In this document: positions 1 to 5,516 of the stretch, piece by piece | How positions within the stretch are numbered: the stretch's first letter is position 1 | Layout of the letters: the number at the start of each line of letters is the position of its first letter | Assembly (NCBI GenBank): GCA_937915065.1 | Contig: CALDMR010000108.1 | Location: 1 to 5,522, forward strand | Length of the DNA stretch: 5,522 nucleotides | Reading direction: 5' to 3' | DNA from: an uncultured Clostridia bacterium | GTDB taxonomy: Bacteria; Bacillota; Clostridia; Oscillospirales; Oscillospiraceae | The notes under the pieces: generated by a model | The model's database searches: none | Told to the model about the DNA's origin: nothing | Seen by the model: only the letters and a program-made list of their open reading frames with translations | Program-made: the position numbers and the translations under genes

Positions 1-150
1 CAGCCGCCACGGCAGAAAACCAAGGGCGCTCTGCTTTCCGGCCAGAAGAAACCGGCGTTTTACCCGCGCCTGTGGTGGGATTTGCCCGCGCAGCCTGCCG
101 CGCTCAGCATGGTGGTATCACTTATTCACAGAAAAGGAGAATGCTTATGA
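1..150 (+). CDS. Possible C-terminal end of an upstream gene (partial, unrecognised)
   Basis: Reading in frame from base 1, 49 codons are open up to a TGA at 148-150. This TGA overlaps the ATG of the next gene as ATGA (147-150), a common sign of translational coupling. The codons look more like coding DNA than the other two frames do: in the first two thirds, third positions are mainly G or C, with many CAG, CTG, AAG, GGC and CCG codons. The visible peptide includes FYPRLWWDLPAQPAALSMVV and ends in RKGECL; I recognise no family. All three plus frames happen to be open across this short GC-rich stretch, so openness alone proves little. The alternative is that this is simply the leader of the downstream gene. 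The start lies outside the window. Confidence 0.35.
   Translation, partial: QPPRQKTKGALLSGQKKPAFYPRLWWDLPAQPAALSMVVSLIHRKGECL
136..140 (+). promoter_or_regulatory. Ribosome binding site that decides the SLH protein start
   Basis: GGAGA at 136-140, within GAAAAGGAGA, is the Shine-Dalgarno sequence. It abuts the ATG at 141, which is too close to use. It lies 6-7 nt before the ATG at 147, the right distance, and the protein from 147 opens directly with a lysine-rich signal peptide. A start at 72 would put about 25 uncharacteristic residues before the signal peptide and has no comparable ribosome binding site. Confidence 0.75.
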
Positions 151-2045
151 AAAAGAAAGTACTGTCAGCTGTTTTGGCCGCCGCCATGGGGCTGACCCTG
201 CTGGCGCCCACCGCCTTTGCAGCGGACAACAGCGGCATCGTCGGCGTGTATCAAGGCGAGGACCTTTACATCACCGTAAAGCCATACAAAATCAACTCCC
301 CTGATTATAAGCTACCCGGAGTTACGAGCTACGCAGGCTTTTCGGAAGGATATACGGTCTTGCTCGGCCCCTACGACAACCGCCACGGCTACCGGGTCGG
401 ATACGCAGACAAGAACGGCGACATTGTTCTGGAAACCTGGACCATCAGCCCCGGCATGATTCTCGACTCCTCTTTACAGGTGCACGATGGGATCGTGCAA
501 TATTGGGACGGCGAAACCTCCACATCGGACCGGCTGGGGCTGCCCTCCGCCAGCGAGGTGCTGTGGGGATATATGACCATCGACGGCGAGGTAGTGCGGG
601 AGCCCTCTGATGGGCAGGAGCTGTGCGAATTCAGAGATGGCTATGCATTGATCAACGATTTGAAAAAGAAGCAGATCCTCGTTATCGACACATCTGGTAA
701 AGTCGTACAAACATACCCTGCCTACTTCCCCGACTACTATAGATACATGAACGACACCTTCGGCGAAGGGATTTTTAGCTATGAAACCGATGATGATCGC
801 AGGGTTTTCGAAGATATCCACGGCAACACCCTTTTTTCCGTCAATACTGCCCCGGATGAAAACGGCCTGTACCCTGACCGCCTCATATTTCCCGCCGGCA
901 ATACCCGGGATACCACCGCTCACTTTTCCGGCGGATATACCGTTGCCAGGGATTACCGCGGGATCACCGCAGAAGAGATCGCTTACAACGAAGCAGAGCA
1001 GAAGTACGCCATCGTGAACCGCAGCGAGGAGGTAACGGGCACGATACGCCAGATGCGGCCAGCGCATGGCGCCGAATTCTGCTGCGGCCTGCTGCCGGTG
1101 GCGCCCCTGGACAACCGGAACGCCTATCCGTCCGGCGCAGTGGATGCAACCGGCAAGCTGGCGATCCCCTTCGGCCGGGTCGGCAGCAACTTTGCCGCCT
1201 GCGGCGTGGCCGCCGGCGACCTGGGGAACCCTGAAAGCGGCCTCGTGATCGACACCAAGGGCAACACGGTAATCCCGCGTAATATCAACTCCAACGCGCC
1301 GAAGCTGTCCAACGGCGATATCCTGGATGTGGTCCTTGACTCGGCCTACGACAGCGGTACGACAGCACGTTTCAGCGACGATGGTCTGGCGCTGGCCGTC
1401 AGCAATTATGTCAGCACCAAACCCATGAACTATTACCTGCTGGAAGTCCATCCCGGCGTATACAGCGGCAGCGCACCGGTGATCTACCGCTCCTCCACCG
1501 CCCCCGCCGCGCCGGAACCCAAGCCCGCCGGCAGTGAGCCCTCCTCCTGGGCAGCAGAAGCAGTCAACCAGGCCAAGGATGCCGGTATTGTGCCGGAAAG
1601 CCTGCAAACCAAATACACCGCGCCCACCACCCGCGCCGAATTCTGCGCACTGGCCGTGGCGCTGTATGAAAAAAATATGGGCGAGATTACAGCGCGCAAA
1701 ACCTTCTCCGATACAAAGGATGTGAATGTGGAGAAAATGGCGGCCCTGGGCGTGGTGAACGGCACCGGAGGCGACCAGTTTTCGCCCAATGGGAAACTGA
1801 CCCGGGAACAGGCAGCCACCATGCTCTCCCGCCTGGCCGAAGTAATGGGCCAACCCATGCCCGCCGGTACGCCCGAATTTTCCAACAACAAAAAAATCGC
1901 CAAATGGGCCTATGACGCCGTGGGCCAGGTGCAGGCCGCCGGTATTATGAACGGCGTGGACGGCAACAAATTCTCGCCCCAGGGCAGCTACACCCGGGAG
2001 CAGAGCATCCTCACCATGAATCGGATGCTGGAATATACGAAATAA
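147..2045 (+). CDS. Secreted WG-repeat-like protein with three SLH domains
   Basis: A 632-residue exported protein probably held non-covalently on the cell wall. Residues 1-25 are a signal peptide: a KKK n-region, a hydrophobic core rich in Ala and Leu, and an AFA|ADN cleavage site. Residues about 64-420 hold some six degenerate units of the pattern F-x-x-G-x-x-x-V followed by a (I/V)D-x-x-G-x-x-V strand, for example around 64-97, 161-188, 204-231, 259-299, 310-341 and 348-377. These resemble WG/KWG beta repeats. A Pro/Ala/Glu linker (about 450-465) leads to three SLH motifs at about 466-509, 519-567 and 577-629, carrying the TTRAE, LTREQ and YTREQ signatures. SLH triplets of this kind bind pyruvylated secondary wall polymers. 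The function of the N-terminal repeats is unknown; ligand binding or surface-layer structure is possible. A convergent terminator follows the stop. The SLH assignment is firm, the repeat assignment moderate. Confidence 0.9.
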   Translation: MKKKVLSAVLAAAMGLTLLAPTAFAADNSGIVGVYQGEDLYITVKPYKINSPDYKLPGVTSYAGFSEGYTVLLGPYDNRHGYRVGYADKNGDIVLETWTISPGMILDSSLQVHDGIVQYWDGETSTSDRLGLPSASEVLWGYMTIDGEVVREPSDGQELCEFRDGYALINDLKKKQILVIDTSGKVVQTYPAYFPDYYRYMNDTFGEGIFSYETDDDRRVFEDIHGNTLFSVNTAPDENGLYPDRLIFPAGNTRDTTAHFSGGYTVARDYRGITAEEIAYNEAEQKYAIVNRSEEVTGTIRQMRPAHGAEFCCGLLPVAPLDNRNAYPSGAVDATGKLAIPFGRVGSNFAACGVAAGDLGNPESGLVIDTKGNTVIPRNINSNAPKLSNGDILDVVLDSAYDSGTTARFSDDGLALAVSNYVSTKPMNYYLLEVHPGVYSGSAPVIYRSSTAPAAPEPKPAGSEPSSWAAEAVNQAKDAGIVPESLQTKYTAPTTRAEFCALAVALYEKNMGEITARKTFSDTKDVNVEKMAALGVVNGTGGDQFSPNGKLTREQAATMLSRLAEVMGQPMPAGTPEFSNNKKIAKWAYDAVGQVQAAGIMNGVDGNKFSPQGSYTREQSILTMNRMLEYTK

Positions 2046-2106
2046 AACGCAACGCAGTCCGGTCAGCCCTCCGCGCCCAACAGATGATAACCTCTGCCTG
2101 CATAGC

Positions 2107-2150
2107 AAAGGAAAACCAGCGCCACCATATGGTGGCGCTGGTTTTCCTTT
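2107..2150. terminator. Bidirectional Rho-independent terminator (44-bp perfect palindrome)
   Basis: Two perfect 20-base arms (2107-2126 and 2131-2150) flank an ATAT loop that is itself self-complementary. The GC-rich part of the stem is CCAGCGCCACC/GGTGGCGCTGG. The outer arm is AAAGGAAAA on the left and TTTTCCTTT on the right, continuing TT, so each strand ends in a T-rich tract. It lies 61 bp after the stop of the SLH gene and 29 bp after the stop of the converging dipeptidase gene, so it can end both transcripts. Confidence 0.9.
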
Positions 2151-2179
2151 TTCCGCGTATATAAAATGGCCTTCCGCCT

Positions 2180-3589
2180 TTATTCGCAGCACAGATCCGC
2201 AATGGCCTGGGCAAACATTTTGCCGGAAACCATCAGCGTGTCGATGGACACAAATTCATCCGGGCCGTGCATACGGTTATCCTCCTCGGGGAACGCACAG
2301 CCAAAGCCCACGCCGCCCTCGATATTGTGCACATAGGTTCCGCCGCCCATGGAAACGCAGGCGGCTTCACGACCGGTGTAATCCGTATAAATTTTCATCA
2401 GTGCCTGCACCAGGGGCGTATCCTCCGGCGTGTGGTGGGGCGCTTCATGGAGCATCAGCTCTGCCCGCAGGCCCTCCGCCTCCGCCTTATCCCGCAGGAT
2501 CGCAAACAGGCGCTCTTCCCCGCCACACAGAGGCACGCGGCTGTCAAAGCTGCCGCGGAACTCTGTATCCGTGCAATGGAAGATATTCAGCGAAATGGTC
2601 AGCGCGCCGGAAATCTCGTCAGCGCAGGCAATGCCCCAGCTTTTGCCGTCGGTTTCGCCATGGGGCATCAGCGCATACAGGGCGCGCAGCTTGGCCACGC
2701 CCTCGCTCTCCGCCAGCGGCAATTTCAGCAGGGCCGCAATCAGCGCGGTGATGGCGTTGTTGCCCTCCATCGGCGTGGAGGCATGGGCATTTTTACCCTT
2801 GGCCACAATATACACGCCGCCGGTCACATCCGCAGCCGCAAAGGTGGCTCCGGTTTCAGCAGCCGCCTCATCCAGCACCGGCTTCACAGCTTCAGCATTC
2901 AAGCCCTCCACCATGGCTTCCGCCTCGGGCGGCACTGCATTCAGCACCAATCCGCCGTCAATGGCACGGATGCGGGGCAGCGCCTCGCTTTGGGCAAAGT
3001 CTGCCATCACATCGGGCCGCAGCTGGCCCTTTTCCGTGTTCAGGATGGGGTAATCCCCATCGGGCGAAAACACCATCTGAGGCGCGCTTTCTTTTTTGAA
3101 ATAGTATTCAATATCGCTGCTGCCCGTTTCCTCCGCCGTGCCGAGGATCAGGCGCACGCCCCGCTTCAGCGGCAAACCCAGATCCTGAATGCAGCGCAGG
3201 GCATACAGCGCCGCCACAGCGGGGCCCTTATCGTCGCTGCTGCCCCGACCGTAGATCCGTCCGTCTGCCACCACGGGCTTGTAAGGGGCGCACACCGTCC
3301 AGCCCTTGCCCTCCGGCACCACATCCAAATGGGCCAGGATGCCCAGCAGCACATCCTCCGGCCCCATGGTCACCGTGCCCACATAGTTGTCCACATTTTT
3401 TACATCGGAAAAACCATAGCCCTCTGCCAGCTTCAGCGCCGCATCCAGGGCCGCCGCAGGGCCGTCCCCATAGGGTTTTCCCGGCTTGGCTGCCTCGTCC
3501 ACGCTGCGGATAGACACCAAGTCCATAATATCCCGGACCATTTCCTCCCGGTGGGCCTCAAAATAGGCTTCAATCTGCTCTCTATACAT
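2180..3589 (-). CDS. pepV: M20 family metallodipeptidase, PepV/Sapep type
   Basis: A 469-residue cytoplasmic di-zinc dipeptidase, almost exactly the length of Lactobacillus PepV (about 470). Such enzymes release amino acids from dipeptides late in peptide breakdown. The M20 motifs are all present: AHLDVVPEG (residues 86-94) with metal ligand H87 and catalytic-site D89; YGRGSSDDKGP (113-123) with bridging D119; GTAEETGSSD (150-159) with general base E153 and ligand E154; SPDGDYP (175-181) with ligand D177; NAHAS (267-271) with H269; SFDSRVPL with R351; and NRMHGPDEF with H441. These positions agree with those known for PepV to within a residue or two, so the enzyme should be active. There is no signal peptide. 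A ribosome binding site (GAAGGGAG, about 12 nt upstream) and a separate sigma-A-like promoter precede it. Substrate range within the family cannot be read from sequence; a carnosinase-like annotation would be the same family. Confidence 0.93.
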   Translation of the reverse strand: MYREQIEAYFEAHREEMVRDIMDLVSIRSVDEAAKPGKPYGDGPAAALDAALKLAEGYGFSDVKNVDNYVGTVTMGPEDVLLGILAHLDVVPEGKGWTVCAPYKPVVADGRIYGRGSSDDKGPAVAALYALRCIQDLGLPLKRGVRLILGTAEETGSSDIEYYFKKESAPQMVFSPDGDYPILNTEKGQLRPDVMADFAQSEALPRIRAIDGGLVLNAVPPEAEAMVEGLNAEAVKPVLDEAAAETGATFAAADVTGGVYIVAKGKNAHASTPMEGNNAITALIAALLKLPLAESEGVAKLRALYALMPHGETDGKSWGIACADEISGALTISLNIFHCTDTEFRGSFDSRVPLCGGEERLFAILRDKAEAEGLRAELMLHEAPHHTPEDTPLVQALMKIYTDYTGREAACVSMGGGTYVHNIEGGVGFGCAFPEEDNRMHGPDEFVSIDTLMVSGKMFAQAIADLCCE

Positions 3590-3601
3590 AAAAAGTGATC
3601 G

Positions 3602-3609
3602 CTCCCTTC
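3602..3609 (-). promoter_or_regulatory. Ribosome binding site of the dipeptidase gene
   Basis: On the minus strand GAAGGGAG lies about 12 nt before the ATG at 3589. The spacing is rather long, so translation initiation may be only moderate, but no better start is visible and the protein begins correctly for the family. Confidence 0.55.
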
Positions 3610-3625
3610 TTCTTTCGGTGTGTTT

Positions 3626-3654
3626 ATCCTACCACAATGAAGGGAAAGTATCAA
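3626..3654 (-). promoter_or_regulatory. Sigma-A-like promoter of pepV
   Basis: On the minus strand TTGATA (3654-3649, five of six matches to TTGACA) is followed after exactly 17 nt by TAGGAT (3631-3626, four of six matches to TATAAT). The predicted transcript start is near 3619, giving a leader of about 30 nt that contains the ribosome binding site. The -35 box overlaps the TGA stop codon of spoVAF. No terminator hairpin is visible in the 61 bp between the two genes, so read-through from spoVAF is also possible. Confidence 0.55.
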
Positions 3655-5066
3655 GTGTTATCCTTTTGGATGGGCTGGCGGAACAAAAGGTGCTTCAAAG
3701 CCTTCCGGTTGAAGGGATACAAGGGATAGAGATAGTGGCCCGCCAGGGGTTCCGTCGTCGCGATCAGCACCAGCATCAGCCCCATGCCCGCCAAAAATCC
3801 CCAAATGGAAAACAGCGCCGACAGGATCAGCAGCAGCACGCGCATCAGTTTGAAGGCATACCCCAGCTCAAAGCTGGGCTGGGCAAAGTTCGCAATGGCC
3901 ACAAAGGCGATATACACCAGCACCTCCGGCACCAGCCAGTTGGCCCGCACGGCAAAGTCGCCCAAAATCAGCGCTCCCAGCATACTGAAAGAATTGCTCA
4001 GCACATCCGGCGTATTCAGCGACGCCAGCTTGAGCAGATCCACGATCAGCTCCAAAAGCAGCAGCTGCAGCAGCAGCGGCACACCGTTGGGCTCTTCGAT
4101 CCCGATAAAGGTCAGCCAGGATGGGATCACCTCCGGATTCATCATGGCCAGATACCACAGCGGCGTGACCACCAGTGACGACAAAAACACAAAAAAACGC
4201 ACAAAGCGCAGATAGGTGCCCACCAGGGGCGGGAAATAATAATCGTTGGTCTCCTGAATAAAATCAAAAAACGATGTGGGCAGCAGCATCACCGAGGGCG
4301 AGTTATCCACCATCAGCACAATGCTCCCCTCCATGACCGACGCCGCGGCGGCGTCAGGCCGCTCCGTATAACGCACCCGCGGGAAGGGATTGAACCACTG
4401 GGGCCGGTGCATAGCCTCCGCAATGCTCTCCTGGCCCATGGAAACGGAACAAACATCCACCTTTTCCAGCCGCTGCCGAATCTGCTCCAGGGCGGCGCGA
4501 TCCACCTTATCATCCAGATAACACAGCACCACATCCGTTTTGGAGCGGCTGCCCACCCGGTGGTTTTCCATCACCAGTTTCGGATCCCGGATACGGCGGC
4601 GGATCAGCGCAGAATTTTTCTTGACCACCTCGGTAAACCCGTCATGGGAGCCCCGCAACACTTTGCCGTCGGCCGGCTCCTCCACCCCCCGGGTTGGATA
4701 AGCCTTGGCATCGAACAGAAGCCCCTTTTCAAACCCCTCGATCAGCAGCAGGCACTTGCCCAACAGAATCGAGGTGACAATGGGCTCGATCTGATCCTCC
4801 GTCACCGTTTCCCCATAGGTGCCAAACCGGCTGGCAAACTGATCCATATCGTTCGCAGCGTCCAGCTGCTGCGGCGACAATGCCAGCAAAAAAGACAGCA
4901 CCCGCTCGATCACCTGATCTTTGCCGTAGCCGTCCAGAAAGTAAAAATGGGCGTTTTTCCCGCCGATCACCAATGCACGACCGGTAATATCATAATTGCG
5001 CCCCACGCCGAGAATATCATCCAGCGTTTTCACATCCGCTTGAAACTGCCCAGATAATGTTTCCAT
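3651..5066 (-). CDS. spoVAF: SpoVAF-type spore germination protein (GerA family A subunit)
   Basis: A 471-residue protein of the GerA/SpoVAF family, acting in the spore inner membrane. In Bacillus subtilis SpoVAF, working with FigP, is thought to be an ion channel that amplifies the germination signal from nutrient receptors. Residues 1-280 form the soluble N-terminal part, with the family signature NPFPRVRYTERPD (226-238), then a VMEG.IVLMVDNSPSVMLLPT stretch to about 264. The membrane part follows: hydrophobic segments near 286-308, 327-347, 357-377, 379-396 and 403-436. The C-terminus LYPLYPFNRKALKHLLFRQP closely matches SpoVAF ends as I remember them. The lack of gerAB/gerAC-like neighbours, the YFLDGYGKD segment near 42-50 and the C-terminus favour SpoVAF over a nutrient-receptor GerAA. 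Length is near the family norm (about 480-495). No other spoVA gene is in the window. A sigma-G-like promoter lies directly upstream, fitting forespore expression. Confidence 0.87.
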   Translation of the reverse strand: METLSGQFQADVKTLDDILGVGRNYDITGRALVIGGKNAHFYFLDGYGKDQVIERVLSFLLALSPQQLDAANDMDQFASRFGTYGETVTEDQIEPIVTSILLGKCLLLIEGFEKGLLFDAKAYPTRGVEEPADGKVLRGSHDGFTEVVKKNSALIRRRIRDPKLVMENHRVGSRSKTDVVLCYLDDKVDRAALEQIRQRLEKVDVCSVSMGQESIAEAMHRPQWFNPFPRVRYTERPDAAAASVMEGSIVLMVDNSPSVMLLPTSFFDFIQETNDYYFPPLVGTYLRFVRFFVFLSSLVVTPLWYLAMMNPEVIPSWLTFIGIEEPNGVPLLLQLLLLELIVDLLKLASLNTPDVLSNSFSMLGALILGDFAVRANWLVPEVLVYIAFVAIANFAQPSFELGYAFKLMRVLLLILSALFSIWGFLAGMGLMLVLIATTEPLAGHYLYPLYPFNRKALKHLLFRQPIQKDNT

Positions 5067-5072
5067 GAAAAA

Positions 5073-5082
5073 CCATCCCTTC
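5073..5082 (-). promoter_or_regulatory. Weak ribosome binding site of spoVAF
   Basis: On the minus strand GAAGGGATGG precedes the ATG at 5066; the AAGGG core is about 10 nt away. It is the only purine-rich candidate before this start and lies inside the short leader predicted from the sigma-G-like promoter. Confidence 0.5.
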
Positions 5083-5094
5083 GTTGGATGGTCT

Positions 5095-5124
5095 TAGTAT
5101 GACAAAAGGGCTGCGGGATTATAC
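5095..5124 (-). promoter_or_regulatory. Sigma-G-type (forespore) promoter of spoVAF
   Basis: On the minus strand GTATA (5124-5120) is followed by an 18-nt spacer and CATACTA (5101-5095). This fully matches the B. subtilis sigma-G pattern (GHATR, 17-18 nt, CATnnTA, with A and C as preferred middle bases). The start would be near 5088, leaving about 22 nt of leader before the ATG. Expression by sigma-G is what is known for spoVAF in bacilli. The -35 box lies in the loop, plus one closing base, of the preceding gene's terminator. Confidence 0.75.
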
Positions 5125-5133
5125 CCGCAGCCC
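5108..5133 (-). terminator. Rho-independent terminator of the 67-residue gene
   Basis: Perfect 10-bp GC-rich arms (5108-5117 and 5124-5133, GGGCTGCGGG/CCCGCAGCCC) enclose a 6-base loop. Read on the minus strand the hairpin is followed by TTTTGT, while on the plus strand there is no T tract, so it works for leftward transcripts only. It begins 8 bp after the stop of the 67-residue gene. Confidence 0.85.
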
Positions 5134-5141
5134 CTGCCTTT

Positions 5142-5345
5142 CTACCGGCGCACGCCCTGCTCTCCATCCTCTTCAGACTGGGACACTTCCATGGAAAACA
5201 ATCCCTCATATGCGGCCCGCTCAGCTTCGTTAACCGGGGGCCGCGGCATCAGTCCCGTACACTCGCAGGACGACACCGTATCGCTGAGATCTAAAAATTC
5301 GCTGGCCAAAGATTCCCTCTCCGGCGATTCAAAGGGCTTTTGCAT
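5142..5345 (-). CDS. Small acidic protein of unknown function (67 aa)
   Basis: A short but convincing gene. It has a near-perfect ribosome binding site (AAGGAGG, 8 nt before the ATG), a Rho-independent terminator 8 bp after the stop, and no better frame on either strand. The product is 67 residues, strongly acidic (15 Asp/Glu against 6 Lys/Arg), with no signal peptide or membrane segment. The centre holds a Cys-x-Cys within CECTGLMPRPPVNEAERAAY (residues 27-46), and the C-terminal third is Glu/Ser rich. The CTGL-P-P--E-E--Y pattern reminds me of short hypothetical proteins common in Clostridia, but I cannot name a family or a role. It is not a recognisable SASP. It sits just upstream of spoVAF on the same strand, but the terminator and a separate promoter suggest independent control. 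Confidence 0.75.
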   Translation of the reverse strand: MQKPFESPERESLASEFLDLSDTVSSCECTGLMPRPPVNEAERAAYEGLFSMEVSQSEEDGEQGVRR

Positions 5346-5353
5346 AGCACACT

Positions 5354-5360
5354 CCTCCTT
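5354..5360 (-). promoter_or_regulatory. Strong ribosome binding site of the 67-residue gene
   Basis: On the minus strand AAGGAGG is an essentially complete anti-16S match, 8 nt before the ATG at 5345. It is the strongest Shine-Dalgarno sequence in the window and the main reason to accept this small gene and its start. Confidence 0.85.
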
Positions 5361-5371
5361 TTTACACTTCC

Positions 5372-5401
5372 CAGTGTGTACAGCGGAACGGAAAAGTATA
5401 C
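5372..5401 (-). promoter_or_regulatory. Candidate promoter of the 67-residue gene
   Basis: Two overlapping readings are possible on the minus strand. GTATA (5401-5397), an 18-nt spacer and CACACTG (5378-5372) have the same -35 box and spacing as the sigma-G-like promoter before spoVAF, but the -10 matches CATnnTA at only three of five fixed positions. Alternatively TATACT (5400-5395) is a good sigma-A -10 box, but no TTGACA-like sequence lies 16-18 nt upstream. A promoter is needed here because a terminator lies immediately upstream; which reading is right cannot be settled by eye. Confidence 0.3.
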
Positions 5402-5406
5402 CGATG

Positions 5407-5446
5407 CAAAAAGAAACACCAGCCGATCGGCTGGTGTTTCTTTTTG
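5407..5446. terminator. Bidirectional Rho-independent terminator (40-bp perfect palindrome)
   Basis: A perfect palindrome centred between 5426 and 5427: CAAAAAGAAACACCAGCCGA and its exact complement. The GC-rich core ACACCAGCC/GGCTGGTGT is flanked by A5 on one side and T5 on the other, so it can terminate on both strands. The 67-residue gene runs away from it and no plus-strand gene leads into it, so it probably ends a leftward transcript coming from beyond the right edge and insulates the 67-residue gene. Confidence 0.85.
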
Positions 5447-5470
5447 TCTTGTCCGCAAAGTTATAGATGC

Positions 5471-5516
5471 CGGATAAGGCCGGGGCCCCGCACGGCGGGG
5501 CGGCGCTTTTGCGCCG
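5471..5516. repeat. GC-rich stretch of inverted repeats at the right edge
   Basis: Bases 5447-5522 hold no convincing gene. They contain short nested inverted repeats: GCCCCG/CGGGGC (5485-5490 and 5496-5501, 5-base loop), CGGCGC/GCGCCG (5501-5506 and 5511-5516, TTTT loop) and GGGGCCCC (5482-5489). Neither strand has a T tract after them, so they are not typical terminators. They could be the edge of a palindromic intergenic repeat or structured RNA; the window ends too soon to tell. Confidence 0.35.

Noticed and set aside
474..2192. Long open frame (572 codons) on the minus strand opposite the SLH gene
   Set aside because: It mirrors a GC-rich gene with strong domain evidence on the plus strand; its translation is Gly/His/Ala-rich low-complexity text without a recognisable domain.
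2267..3598. Long open frame (443 codons) on the plus strand opposite the dipeptidase
   Set aside because: The minus strand carries a full M20 enzyme with every catalytic residue; the plus-strand product is His/Gln/Arg-rich with no domain, a typical antisense shadow.
3618..4178. Open frame of 186 codons on the plus strand opposite spoVAF
   Set aside because: The product is Gln/His-rich, arising from antisense of Leu-rich membrane codons; no ribosome binding site or family resemblance.
5072..5092. Hairpin (ACCATCC/GGATGGT, 7 bp) that would partly hide the spoVAF ribosome binding site
   Set aside because: The start predicted from the sigma-G-like promoter (near 5088) lies inside the first arm, so the full hairpin would not form in that transcript.
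5118..5123. TATAAT on the minus strand in the terminator loop as a sigma-A -10 box
   Set aside because: No TTGACA-like sequence lies 16-18 nt upstream (GGTAGA at 17) and there is no extended -10 TGn; the -35 role in the sigma-G-like promoter explains these bases better.
5364..5377. Short inverted repeat ACACT/AGTGT just upstream of the small gene's ribosome binding site as an operator
   Set aside because: The arms are only 5 bp, which is expected by chance, and a nearby transcript start would cut it.
5408..5445. The same short peptide (KETPADRLVFLF) encoded on both strands near the right edge
   Set aside because: This follows directly from the perfect palindrome of the terminator and does not indicate a gene.
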